DNA of 64,000 nucleotides from Roseovarius lutimaris (GTDB lineage Bacteria; Pseudomonadota; Alphaproteobacteria; Rhodobacterales; Rhodobacteraceae), in NCBI RefSeq assembly GCF_900115165.1, contig NZ_FOVP01000001.1:186001-250000 (forward strand), written 5' to 3'. The notes below the pieces were generated by a model that saw only the letters and a program-made list of their open reading frames with translations, ran no database searches and had not been told where the DNA came from. This document shows positions 45,347 to 53,166 of this stretch, piece after piece (position 1 is the first letter of the stretch; each line of letters starts with the position of its first letter). The position numbers were made by a program, and so were the translations under genes.

Positions 45347-46144
45347 ATGGTTCTGTCGGCGGGCGGCACCGCCTATGACCTGAGTGGCCCCGAGGGCGCG
45401 CCGGTTGTCGCGCTCATCCATGGGCTTGGCCTGACGCGCCAAAGCACATGGGGGGCCATCGCGCCAATGCTGTCGCAACGGTTTCGCGTGCTCAGCTATG
45501 ATCTGTGCGGGCATGGTCAGTCTATCTTGCCGCCCGATGGCTCCAGCCTGACGGTGCTCTCTGAGCAACTGATCGCGCTGATGGATGAGCTTGGGATTGG
45601 GCAGGCGGCCCTCGTCGGCTTTTCGCTTGGCGGGATGATCAACCGGCGCTGTGCCATGGATCATGGCGGGCGGGTTTCGTCGCTGGTGGTGCTCAATTCG
45701 CCGCATGAGCGCGGGCCCACCTTGCAGCAACAGGTCGAGGCCGCCGCGCGCGACGCGGGCGCAGGCGGGCCGGAGGCGACGATTGACGCCGCCCTTGCGC
45801 GGTGGTTCACCGAAGATTTCCGGACAGCGCACCCCGATGCGGTGGCCGCAATCCGGCGCGTGGTCTTGGCCAATGATCCGGTAAATTATGCGCAGCACCG
45901 CCAGGTGCTTGCCGAAGGGGTGACCGAGTTGATCCGCCCAAAGATAGCGATCCGTCACCCGACCCTTGTGATGACCTCGCAATTCGACAGCGGCAGCACG
46001 CCCGCAATGGCGCAAACCATCGCCGATGAGATCGACGGCGCAGAGGTGATCACCGTGCCGGGACTGAAACACCTTGGCCTGATCGAGCAACCGGAGCTGT
46101 TTACCGCACCGATCATCGCGTTTCTGACAGCCTGCGTAAATTGA
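45347..46144 (+). CDS. Alpha/beta hydrolase (RutD/PcaD-like)
   Basis: The product is 265 aa. VALIHGLGLTRQSTWGAI is the oxyanion region, VLSYDLCGHGQS, nucleophile elbow GFSLGGMINR, Asp near SQFDSGS and His in GLKHLGLIEQP. It probably cleaves an amide, carbamate or ester intermediate; it is the last gene of the operon. The start codon directly follows the AA_synth stop. Confidence 0.88.
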   Translation: MVLSAGGTAYDLSGPEGAPVVALIHGLGLTRQSTWGAIAPMLSQRFRVLSYDLCGHGQSILPPDGSSLTVLSEQLIALMDELGIGQAALVGFSLGGMINRRCAMDHGGRVSSLVVLNSPHERGPTLQQQVEAAARDAGAGGPEATIDAALARWFTEDFRTAHPDAVAAIRRVVLANDPVNYAQHRQVLAEGVTELIRPKIAIRHPTLVMTSQFDSGSTPAMAQTIADEIDGAEVITVPGLKHLGLIEQPELFTAPIIAFLTACVN

Positions 46145-46195
46145 ACAAAACCCCGCCGATATGGCGATCAGGCAATGGGTCTTGGACTATTGTTC

Positions 46196-46222
46196 CATAA
46201 TTCGCAAAAACCCGGAATTATG
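46196..46222. promoter_or_regulatory. Perfect spaced palindrome upstream of the rhodanese operon
   Basis: CATAATTC (46196-46203) and GAATTATG (46215-46222) are exact inverted repeats with an 11-bp spacer, 163 bp before the rhodanese start. The core ATTC...GAAT resembles sites reported for persulfide-responsive ArsR repressors (SqrR type), but those have an 8-bp spacer; the identity of the regulator is therefore open. Confidence 0.5.
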
Positions 46223-46384
46223 ATCGCTCTTCCGTGGCAACATCCGAATAGGATCACGAAAATCCAGAGCGTTCATTGCCATGGTTCCTTTTACGTTCAC
46301 CAAAAGATGAATATGACGCAGGCGACCTTGTTGTTACCCTGTGACAAGCCTAGGTTCGGCGCCAGAGAAACAAGGGGATTTACC

Positions 46385-47326
46385 ATGTTCCATACGTTCA
46401 AAAATGCCTGCCTTGCCGCCGTCGTGGCGGTTCTGCCATTGGCCGCACAGGCCGCTAGCCTTGGTCCGTTGATCGACCCCGCGGCGCTTGATGCGGCCCT
46501 CACCGAGCAAGACCCGATCGTGCTTGATATTCGCGGCGGCGCTTATGTCGAGGGGCATATTCCCGGCGCGTTGTCGGCGTCTTATGGCCAATTCCGCGGC
46601 CCCGGCGACAACCCCGGCTTGCTTGTGCCGCAGGACAGGATGACCGAGGTGTTGCGCGGGTTCGGCATCACCACCGACCGGCCCGTCGTGGTTGTCCACC
46701 AGGGCCGCGACCAGACCGATTTTGGCGCCGCTGCGCGGGTTTACTGGACGCTGAAATCAAGCGGCGTGAGCGATCTTGCGATCCTCAATGGTGGCATGAA
46801 TGCCTGGCTCAAGGCCGGAATGCGCGTCCAGAAAGGCGAGCAAGAGGCGGTTAGCCCAAGCGACATCACGGTGAATTATTCGCATGAATGGCTCGCCACC
46901 CGCGAGGATATCAAGGATATCGTCGATGGCAAAACCTTGGCCGAACTGGTCGATGCGCGCCCCGAAAGCTTTTGGAAAGGCGAGACCAAACACGCCGCCG
47001 CCGCCAAGCCGGGCACCCTGCCGCAATCGAAATACTTCACCCATGACCGCTGGTTCGCATCGGATGACCCGACCCTGATCAAACCAGAGCTGATCCTCAC
47101 ATTGGCGGCGGACAACGGCTTTGAGCAGGGCGACAAGCTGGTGTCATTCTGCAATACCGGGCATTGGGCGGCGACCAACTGGTTCGCGCTCAGCGAAGTT
47201 GCCGGTATCGACGGGGTGAAACTTTATCCCGAATCCATGGTCGGCTGGTCGCAGACCGGCTATGAGATGGCCAATGTTCCGGGACTCTTCCAGAACATGA
47301 TGAACAAGATCACTGGTAAATACTGA
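46385..47326 (+). CDS. Periplasmic tandem-rhodanese sulfurtransferase
   Basis: The product is 313 aa. Sec signal: MFHTFKNACLAAVVAVLPLAAQA, cleavage before ASLG. The first rhodanese domain (about 30-140) lacks a Cys in its loop (HQGRDQTD); the second carries the nucleophile in SFCNTGHWAATNWF. This is the usual arrangement for thiosulfate:cyanide-type sulfurtransferases. Start 46385 is chosen for the signal peptide. It is 7 bp upstream of a TsuA-like gene, suggesting handling of thiosulfate or zero-valent sulfur in the periplasm. Confidence 0.88.
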   Translation: MFHTFKNACLAAVVAVLPLAAQAASLGPLIDPAALDAALTEQDPIVLDIRGGAYVEGHIPGALSASYGQFRGPGDNPGLLVPQDRMTEVLRGFGITTDRPVVVVHQGRDQTDFGAAARVYWTLKSSGVSDLAILNGGMNAWLKAGMRVQKGEQEAVSPSDITVNYSHEWLATREDIKDIVDGKTLAELVDARPESFWKGETKHAAAAKPGTLPQSKYFTHDRWFASDDPTLIKPELILTLAADNGFEQGDKLVSFCNTGHWAATNWFALSEVAGIDGVKLYPESMVGWSQTGYEMANVPGLFQNMMNKITGKY

Positions 47327-47333
47327 GGTAAAC

Positions 47334-48461
47334 ATGTCCGCAACCACCACCGCGCTGCCACCATCGCCCCCCGGTTTCATATCCCGCAGCGCGGTGCTGC
47401 TGGGGGTGGCGGCGATGCTTTTGGGCCTGGCCATGGTGGCGGGGCCGCGCTATGGCGCGCTTCTGGCGATCGGCATGGGTTTTGGTCTTGCACTTGAGGG
47501 GTTTCGCTTTGGCTTTACCGGGCCATGGCGGCGGATGATCCTACAGCGCGATGCCTCTGGCCTTCTGGCGCAGCTGATCTGTATTGCCATCGTGGCGCTC
47601 TTCGCCTTTCCGATGCTGGCAAACAACGGCGCCGAAATCAAAGGCGCGCATGCTCCGATCGGGCTTGCCATGATCGGCGGGGCCTTTGTCTTTGGCGCCT
47701 CGATGCAGATCGTCATGGGTTGTGGCTCGGGTACGCTTGTCAATGCCGGAAGTGGCAATGCGGTGGCGGCCCTTGCCCTGCCGTTCTTCGCCATCGGAAG
47801 CTTTGGCGGCGCCTATCACCTCACCTGGTGGACATCGCTAGGAAGCCTGCCGGTCATCGCGCTCAGCGGCACCAGCGGCCTTGCGATCACGCTGGCCGGG
47901 CTTGCGGCGATAGGCGTGCTGGCAATCCTGCTCGGGGCCAGGAACAGTTGGCGCATTCCGGCGCGCTATTGGATGGCGGTGGCGGCGCTGGCCGGCCTTG
48001 CGATCCTGCATCTGGCGGTCGCGGGCCAGCCCTGGGGCGTGGTCTATGGCCTCGGTCTCTGGGTCGCCAAGGGCGTGGTTGCCATGGGCGCGGACCTGTC
48101 CGGCTCGCCGTTCTGGGTGGCGCCGGGCAATGCCGAACGGATCTCCGCAAGCGTTTTGACCGATGTGACTTCGCTGACGGATTTTGGCCTGATCGGTGGC
48201 GCGGCTCTGGTGGCGTGGTGGCGCGCGGGGCTTGGATCACCGATCGGGAAATACCCGCTCCGGGCCTGGGCCTCGGTGATCATTGCGGGGCTGCTTCTGG
48301 GCTATTCCTCGCGGCTTGCCTTTGGCTGTAACATCGGCGCGTTCTTTAGCGGGATCGGCACCGGATCGTTGCATGGCTGGGTCTGGTTTGTCGCAGCCTT
48401 TGCGGGATCGTGGTTTGGCATCCGGCTGCGTCCGCTTTTAGGGCTGGAGGCACGCAGATGA
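47334..48461 (+). CDS. YeeE/YedE (TsuA-like) sulfur-compound transporter
   Basis: The product is 375 aa, with about ten transmembrane segments in two halves. The conserved cysteine loops of thiosulfate transporter TsuA are visible: VMGCGSGTLVNAGSGN in the first half and LAFGCNIGAFFSGIGTGSLHGW in the second. It should import thiosulfate or another sulfane compound. It is co-transcribed with the rhodanese; the next start overlaps its stop. Confidence 0.88.
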   Translation: MSATTTALPPSPPGFISRSAVLLGVAAMLLGLAMVAGPRYGALLAIGMGFGLALEGFRFGFTGPWRRMILQRDASGLLAQLICIAIVALFAFPMLANNGAEIKGAHAPIGLAMIGGAFVFGASMQIVMGCGSGTLVNAGSGNAVAALALPFFAIGSFGGAYHLTWWTSLGSLPVIALSGTSGLAITLAGLAAIGVLAILLGARNSWRIPARYWMAVAALAGLAILHLAVAGQPWGVVYGLGLWVAKGVVAMGADLSGSPFWVAPGNAERISASVLTDVTSLTDFGLIGGAALVAWWRAGLGSPIGKYPLRAWASVIIAGLLLGYSSRLAFGCNIGAFFSGIGTGSLHGWVWFVAAFAGSWFGIRLRPLLGLEARR

Positions 48462-48631
48462 CCCGCGGCCACGTTGTTTTCATTACCCTGCTGGGGGTCA
48501 CGGTGTTTCTGGGGCTGGATTTTGCCAATTCTGCGCCGCTCAATCCCTATACGGCGCCACCGCTCTTTTCACTTGGCTCGGGCCTGGCGGCCACCGGGGC
48601 GCATTGCGCGGCGCCACCACCGGCACAGTAA
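48458..48631 (+). CDS. Small single-span membrane protein of the sulfur operon
   Basis: The product is 57 aa. One hydrophobic segment (about residues 6-20, VVFITLLGVTVFLGLDF) is followed by a proline-rich tail with one Cys (TGAHCAAPPPAQ). The ATG overlaps the transporter stop (ATGA), so translation is coupled. I recognise no family; it could be a transporter-associated small subunit. Confidence 0.6.
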   Translation: MTRGHVVFITLLGVTVFLGLDFANSAPLNPYTAPPLFSLGSGLAATGAHCAAPPPAQ

Positions 48632-48646
48632 CCGCAGCACAACGAA

Positions 48647-48678
48647 AAACGGGCCAGTCATCAAAGACCGGCCCGTTT
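48647..48678. terminator. Bidirectional terminator between convergent operons
   Basis: AAACGGGCC (48647-48655) pairs with GGCCCGTTT (48670-48678); inner GTC/GAC extend the stem with a small bulge. A-run on one side and T-run on the other fit both strands: it ends the sulfur operon (+) and the LytM gene (-). Confidence 0.8.
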
Positions 48679-48702
48679 GTCATGTCGTGATACCCGCCAG
48701 AT

Positions 48703-49875
48703 TTAACCGGGCACGAGATAGCTCATCGGATCGACGCTATCAAAGCCGTCGCGAACCTCGAAATGAAGTGCGGCGCTGCCCTCGCGCCGGATTTCGGCAA
48801 TCTTCTGTCCACGCTTGACGTTATCGCCCTTGGCCACGGCAAGCCCGCCGACGTTGGAATAAACCGTCAGGAGGTTGCCCGAGTGCTTGACCACGATGAT
48901 CGGGATACCGTTGCTATCCTCTGTGATCGCCGCCACAAGCCCGTCATCGGCGGCCTTGACCGTCGCGCCGGGAGTGGCGGAAATGTCGATACCGTCATTG
49001 CGGCCCTTGGCATATTCGCGCACGATGTCGCCCTGTACCGGAAAGGCCATGCGGCCGGGTTTCGCGGCACTTTCGGTTTTTCCAAGGTCGGGCGCGGCGG
49101 TGGTCTTGACTGGCGTGGCCTTGGGCACGGTGACCTCATCGGGCAGCGGTTTGGCGGCACTGGGCGGCGTTGGCGTCGGCGATCCGGCCCCCGGCGGGGT
49201 CACGACCGCCGCTTCGCTCGCATCGAACGGCGCTGTGTCTTCGCCCGGAAGCGCGACCGGGATCAACAGGAACTGACCCTCGCGCACGGCAAAATCGGGG
49301 CCAAGACCGTTCCAGTCAGCAAGGCTTCGGATCGAGACATCGTAAAGCCGGGCGATGGTAAAGGCGGTTTCACCGCGCGCAACCTGGTGGCGCACGGGTT
49401 CAACGCCGACGCGCGGGGCCGGATCAAGTGCGCTGGTCTGAACCTTTTGCGCATCGGCGCGCGCGATGGCGCCATTGGCCAGCGTCGAGATATCCACGCC
49501 CGAGGGCGGCTGAATTGGCCCGCCGGTCGGTTCGGCGACGCGACCGGGCAGGGCGATCACCTCGCCGGGGCGGAGCGGGTCGCCGGTCTGGATGCCGTTG
49601 AAGCGGGCAAGTTCCTGCGGATTGGCGCCGATCCGCGTGGCCAGCGTGGCCACCGTATCACCGCGCTGCGCCACCGCCACCTGATAGCCGGGATAAGAGA
49701 TGATGCCACGACTGTCGGGTTCGGGGCGGGCCTGGGTCGCGTTACGCGCGGCTTCGGCGGTAGAGGGCGCATTGCCAAAGGCACCGCGCAGGTCAAGATC
49801 AAGCGGTTTATCGCAGCCGGCCAGAAAAACAGCCATGCCAGCCACAAGCGGCGCTGATCGCGGGAAATAACGCAT
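48703..49875 (-). CDS. LysM/LytM (M23-fold) lipoprotein with degenerate zinc site, NlpD-like
   Basis: The product is 390 aa. Lipobox VFLAGC with Cys21. Two LysM domains (about 61-108, YQVAVAQRGDTVATLATRIGANPQELARFNGI; about 163-210, HQVARGETAFTIARLYDVSIRSLADWN) precede a C-terminal M23 domain (about 283-389). Canonical metal ligands are lost: HxxxD is NDGID, and HxH is ALH in SAALHFEVR. As in NlpD/EnvC, it likely activates amidases rather than cutting peptidoglycan (inference). It follows pcm and surE, the conserved stationary-phase cluster. Confidence 0.87.
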   Translation of the reverse strand: MRYFPRSAPLVAGMAVFLAGCDKPLDLDLRGAFGNAPSTAEAARNATQARPEPDSRGIISYPGYQVAVAQRGDTVATLATRIGANPQELARFNGIQTGDPLRPGEVIALPGRVAEPTGGPIQPPSGVDISTLANGAIARADAQKVQTSALDPAPRVGVEPVRHQVARGETAFTIARLYDVSIRSLADWNGLGPDFAVREGQFLLIPVALPGEDTAPFDASEAAVVTPPGAGSPTPTPPSAAKPLPDEVTVPKATPVKTTAAPDLGKTESAAKPGRMAFPVQGDIVREYAKGRNDGIDISATPGATVKAADDGLVAAITEDSNGIPIIVVKHSGNLLTVYSNVGGLAVAKGDNVKRGQKIAEIRREGSAALHFEVRDGFDSVDPMSYLVPG

Positions 49876-49956
49876 CTCGATCTATCCTCGTTTGTTGCCC
49901 CTTGTTGGCCGGGGCTTGGTTCCTAAACGTTCACTCAGTCACTTCCGGGCGCCGGG

Positions 49957-50613
49957 TCAGCCATCGCGCCCAAGCCCTTCGACAAGGGGCACAAAGCGCA
50001 CCGGGCGCAATTCGTCATAGTCAAACCCGCTCTCGGTTCGGGTCACCCGGATCAACCGTTGCACGGCATCTGATTGGCCCACGGGCACAACCATGATACC
50101 CCCGATTTTCAATTGGGCCAATAGGGGGCCGGGGGGGTCTTCGGCGGCGGCGGTCACGATAATGCGGTCAAACGGCGCCTGATCGGGCAAACCAAAGCTG
50201 CCATCGGCCGTCAGCGCGATGATATTGGTCAGATCAAGCGTGTTAAAAATCTCGGTCGCGTCCTGCACCAGCCGCTTGTGGCGATCCACCGTATAGACCC
50301 GGCGCGCCAGAAGGCTGAGGATCGCCGCCTGATAGCCAGAGCCGGTCCCGACCTCAAGCACCTTGTCACGATTGCTCACCCTGAGCGCCTGTGTCATCAG
50401 CCCGACAACCGACGGCTGGCTGATCGTCTGACCGCAGGCAATCGGAAGCGGCATATCCTCATAGGCGCGCTCGGAAAAATAGCCGCGAATGAACGGGCCG
50501 CGATCAATCTTTTCCATCGCCGTGAGAACCCGCGCATCGGTCACGCCTTTTGAGCGCAGCGCGAAGAGGAACTGCATCTTGCGTTCGGCGATTTCGTCGG
50601 CCTCGTCACTCAT
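49957..50613 (-). CDS. pcm: Protein-L-isoaspartate O-methyltransferase
   Basis: The product is 218 aa. [26 protein letters not shown] at the N-terminus, [23 protein letters not shown] and SAM motif [19 protein letters not shown] are diagnostic. It methylates damaged isoaspartyl residues for repair. Start overlaps the surE stop by 4 bp. Confidence 0.95.
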   Translation of the reverse strand: MSDEADEIAERKMQFLFALRSKGVTDARVLTAMEKIDRGPFIRGYFSERAYEDMPLPIACGQTISQPSVVGLMTQALRVSNRDKVLEVGTGSGYQAAILSLLARRVYTVDRHKRLVQDATEIFNTLDLTNIIALTADGSFGLPDQAPFDRIIVTAAAEDPPGPLLAQLKIGGIMVVPVGQSDAVQRLIRVTRTESGFDYDELRPVRFVPLVEGLGRDG

Positions 50614-51392
50614 TCGATGGCTTTCAGCTTCTCCAGTGCGTCATGGGCGGTAAAATCGGCGCGCATCGGCGTGACCGAAATATAGCCCTTGAGGTTCACA
50701 TCGGCGTCCGAGCCCGGACTTGTCGGATTTTGCTGTGGCGCGCCCGTGACCCACAAAAAGCGCCGCCCCGAAGGCGCCATATGCGGCTCTACCCCAAAGC
50801 CCATGTCGCGGCGAAACCCCTGACGCGCGGCGCGCAGGCCTTTGACCCCGGATGCCGGAACGGGCGGAAAGTTGATATTGTAGAAAATGCCGTAGTCGTC
50901 CTTGCTCCACACGCCCTTGTCCAGCAGGGTGCGCAGGGTTTGCAGCCCATGCACGCGCGCCGCCTCGAATGTGTCGTCAAGATCGCGATTGTCGGGGCCG
51001 TAATACTGGCTGAGCGCGATGGCGGGTACACCTTGCAGCGCCGCTTCCATCGCCGCGCCGACAGTGCCGGAATAGACCGCGTTTTCGGCCGAGTTGTTGC
51101 CCCGGTTTACCCCCGAAAGTACCAGATCGGGGCGCGCATCCTTCATCACGTCATGCAGACCCGCAAGCACGCAATCGGCGGGGCTGCCTTCGGCGGCAAA
51201 GCGGCGTTCGCCCATCTTGGCAATCATCATCGGGCGCGTGTAGGAAATGCAATGGCCAACGCCGGATTGCTCAAAGGCGGGGGCCACGGTCCAGACCTCG
51301 CCGTCCGGGCCGGCTAGATCGGTGGCAATCTCGTGCAAAACCGCAAGACCCGGCGCGTTGATTCCGTCGTCATTGGTGATGAGAATGCGCAT
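50610..51392 (-). CDS. surE: 5'/3'-nucleotidase SurE
   Basis: The product is 260 aa. [19 protein letters not shown] carries the metal-binding Asp pair; [25 protein letters not shown] and [17 protein letters not shown]-like C-terminus ([17 protein letters not shown]) complete the family pattern. A survival-protein nucleotidase in the cytosol. Start 51392 is set by the family N-terminus. Confidence 0.96.
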   Translation of the reverse strand: MRILITNDDGINAPGLAVLHEIATDLAGPDGEVWTVAPAFEQSGVGHCISYTRPMMIAKMGERRFAAEGSPADCVLAGLHDVMKDARPDLVLSGVNRGNNSAENAVYSGTVGAAMEAALQGVPAIALSQYYGPDNRDLDDTFEAARVHGLQTLRTLLDKGVWSKDDYGIFYNINFPPVPASGVKGLRAARQGFRRDMGFGVEPHMAPSGRRFLWVTGAPQQNPTSPGSDADVNLKGYISVTPMRADFTAHDALEKLKAIE

Positions 51393-51469
51393 TATCCTGC
51401 CCCCTGCGTTGCTCTGCCCCCTGTCTATCCTCGCGCCGCCCCAGCGGCAAGCGGGCACTGGCCCCCGCT

Positions 51470-52123
51470 TCAGGCGAGCAGGGCCAGAAGGCGCTTTGCC
51501 TCATCCTTCGGCGCGGCGAGCGCGGCGCGGTCCTCGCCGGGGAAAAACCGGGCGCGGGTGGCGGTGGCCATCGGCGCGGGGTTGAGCACATGCACCTTCG
51601 GACCGGTGCGCGCGGTCTCGGCCTGCCAGCTTCGGGCAAGGGCAATCTGTGCGGCCTTTGTGGCGCCATAAGCCCCGAAGAATTTCTCACCCGCGTGGGT
51701 GTCGTCAAAAAACACCGCCTGACCGGCCTCACCCAGAAGCGGCGCGATAAAGGGAATGAGAATGCCCGTCGCGCTTACGTTGCAGGTGAGCGATTTGGTC
51801 CAGTCGCCCTCGACAAGCTGGGCCGCAGGCATCAGCGGCGCGGCATGCACCGCCGCATGTACCCAGATCGCAACCTCGCCCCAGCGATCGTGAATCGAGC
51901 GGCACAGCTGGGCCATGGCATCCTTGTTGGTGATATCCATCGGCGCCAGCGTCGCCTGTCCGCCAGCGGCCTGAATGCGGTCATCCAGCTCTTCCAATGC
52001 GCCGGTGGTGCGCGCCACCGCGACCACATGATGGGTTTTCGCCAGGGCCTCGGCCATGGCCGCCCCAAGACCGCGCGAGGCGCCGGTCACAAGGGCGATA
52101 GGGGGGGGTGTGTTTTCGCTCAT
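51470..52123 (-). CDS. Short-chain dehydrogenase/reductase
   Basis: The product is 217 aa. Cofactor motif [29 protein letters not shown]; catalytic YGATK in [18 protein letters not shown]. The usual catalytic Ser about 13 residues before Tyr is not obvious ([15 protein letters not shown]). SDRs of this kind usually precede surE or purF in Rhodobacterales. Substrate unknown. Confidence 0.88.
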   Translation of the reverse strand: MSENTPPPIALVTGASRGLGAAMAEALAKTHHVVAVARTTGALEELDDRIQAAGGQATLAPMDITNKDAMAQLCRSIHDRWGEVAIWVHAAVHAAPLMPAAQLVEGDWTKSLTCNVSATGILIPFIAPLLGEAGQAVFFDDTHAGEKFFGAYGATKAAQIALARSWQAETARTGPKVHVLNPAPMATATRARFFPGEDRAALAAPKDEAKRLLALLA

Positions 52124-52234
52124 AGTGGGGCAAATCCCACCAGACGGGGTATAAATCAAGAGGCTTCGTTGACTTTATTGCAGATACCGCGAAAAAGTCG
52201 GGCGGTATGGCACCGCCGGAAAGGGACTGCGCCC

Positions 52235-52765
52235 ATGGGCGAGGATGACCAGACAACCGCCAGACCTGCGCCGAATATCCGTGTCCGGGCCTATGACCAA
52301 GCCGATGCGCCCGCCGTGCTGCGGGTGTTTCAGGCGGCCATCACCAAAGGGGCGGCGCGGTTTTATGACACCGCTCAGCGCGCGGCCTGGGCGGCGGCCC
52401 TTGTCGATGCCGATGCGATGGCCGCGCGGCTAAGCGGGTTGGGGGTTTGGGTTGCTGTAACGCCTGTGGATGATCAGGTGATCGGCTTCATGACCCTTGC
52501 GCCCAACGGACACATGGATTTCGCCTTTGTCGCGCCTGCAGTCATGGGGCAGGGCGTGGCGCAGGCCCTTTATGAGGAGGTCGAGACCCATGCCTGCGCC
52601 GCGTCCCTGCCGCGCCTGAGCACCGAGGCAAGCCACCTCGCGCGCCGGTTCTTTCAGCGTCAGGGCTGGCAGGTGGACAAGGCGCAGAGCGTTCAGCGCG
52701 CCGGGGTAACCCTTGAGAATTTCGCGATGTCCAAACCGCTTGGGCTTAAATCGTCGGCAGGCTGA
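52235..52765 (+). CDS. GNAT N-acetyltransferase
   Basis: The product is 176 aa: IRVRAYDQADAPAVLRVFQAAI at the N-terminus, a central VIGFMTLAPNGHMDFAFVAPAVMGQGVAQALYEEVE, with the degenerate acetyl-CoA loop MGQGVAQAL, and FFQRQGWQ. YafP-like. Start 52235 has GGAAAGGGA upstream. Its last 20 bp overlap the 3' end of the opposite-strand gene. Confidence 0.8.
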   Translation: MGEDDQTTARPAPNIRVRAYDQADAPAVLRVFQAAITKGAARFYDTAQRAAWAAALVDADAMAARLSGLGVWVAVTPVDDQVIGFMTLAPNGHMDFAFVAPAVMGQGVAQALYEEVETHACAASLPRLSTEASHLARRFFQRQGWQVDKAQSVQRAGVTLENFAMSKPLGLKSSAG

Positions 52766-53009
52766 GGCGTTCGGTGCGACCGGCCCGCGCCAGCATGACC
52801 ACGCCCTCGCCAATCGCGGCCACGGTTGCGCCGTCGATGACATCGCCGACCGTCACCCGCGCAACCGTGGATTTTCCGATCCGCATAAGCGCATGCGACA
52901 TATCGGGGCCCAGCAGGGTGCCAAGCAAGGACAGCCGTGCATCGGGCAGCGCATCTTGCGTGGTGGCGGCGGCCAGCGTGGCCTCCGAGGTTTGGGTGGT
53001 CTCTGACAT
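52746..53009 (-). CDS. Small PilP/GspC-domain-like protein
   Basis: The product is 87 aa. LSLLGTLLGPDMSHALMRIGKSTVARVTVGDVIDGATVAAIGEGVVMLARAGRTERLSLP resembles the homology-region beta domain of GspC or the PilP pilot protein, but here it is free-standing with a short unstructured N-terminus and no membrane anchor. No other type II secretion or pilus gene is present. It is downstream of purF on the same strand (157-bp gap). Start 53009 is supported by the start of recognisable composition. Confidence 0.6.
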   Translation of the reverse strand: MSETTQTSEATLAAATTQDALPDARLSLLGTLLGPDMSHALMRIGKSTVARVTVGDVIDGATVAAIGEGVVMLARAGRTERLSLPTI

Positions 53010-53166
53010 TTGTGCCTCTGGCGTTGAATCGTGAGCCGGGCATCTAGTCGAGGTCAGGGGAAATGCAAAGGGGCGCTCCTCGCGCACCAGCGGAAAGATG
53101 CCGCATTGCAGCATTCCCTCGCGGTTTTTGGCGCCGAGGCCCGCCAAAAGGCCCACAATCGGGGTG

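Noticed and set aside
46196-46222. Firm assignment of an SqrR operator.
   Set aside because: The spacer is 11 bp rather than the 8 bp that I recall for SqrR sites, and no ArsR gene is nearby.
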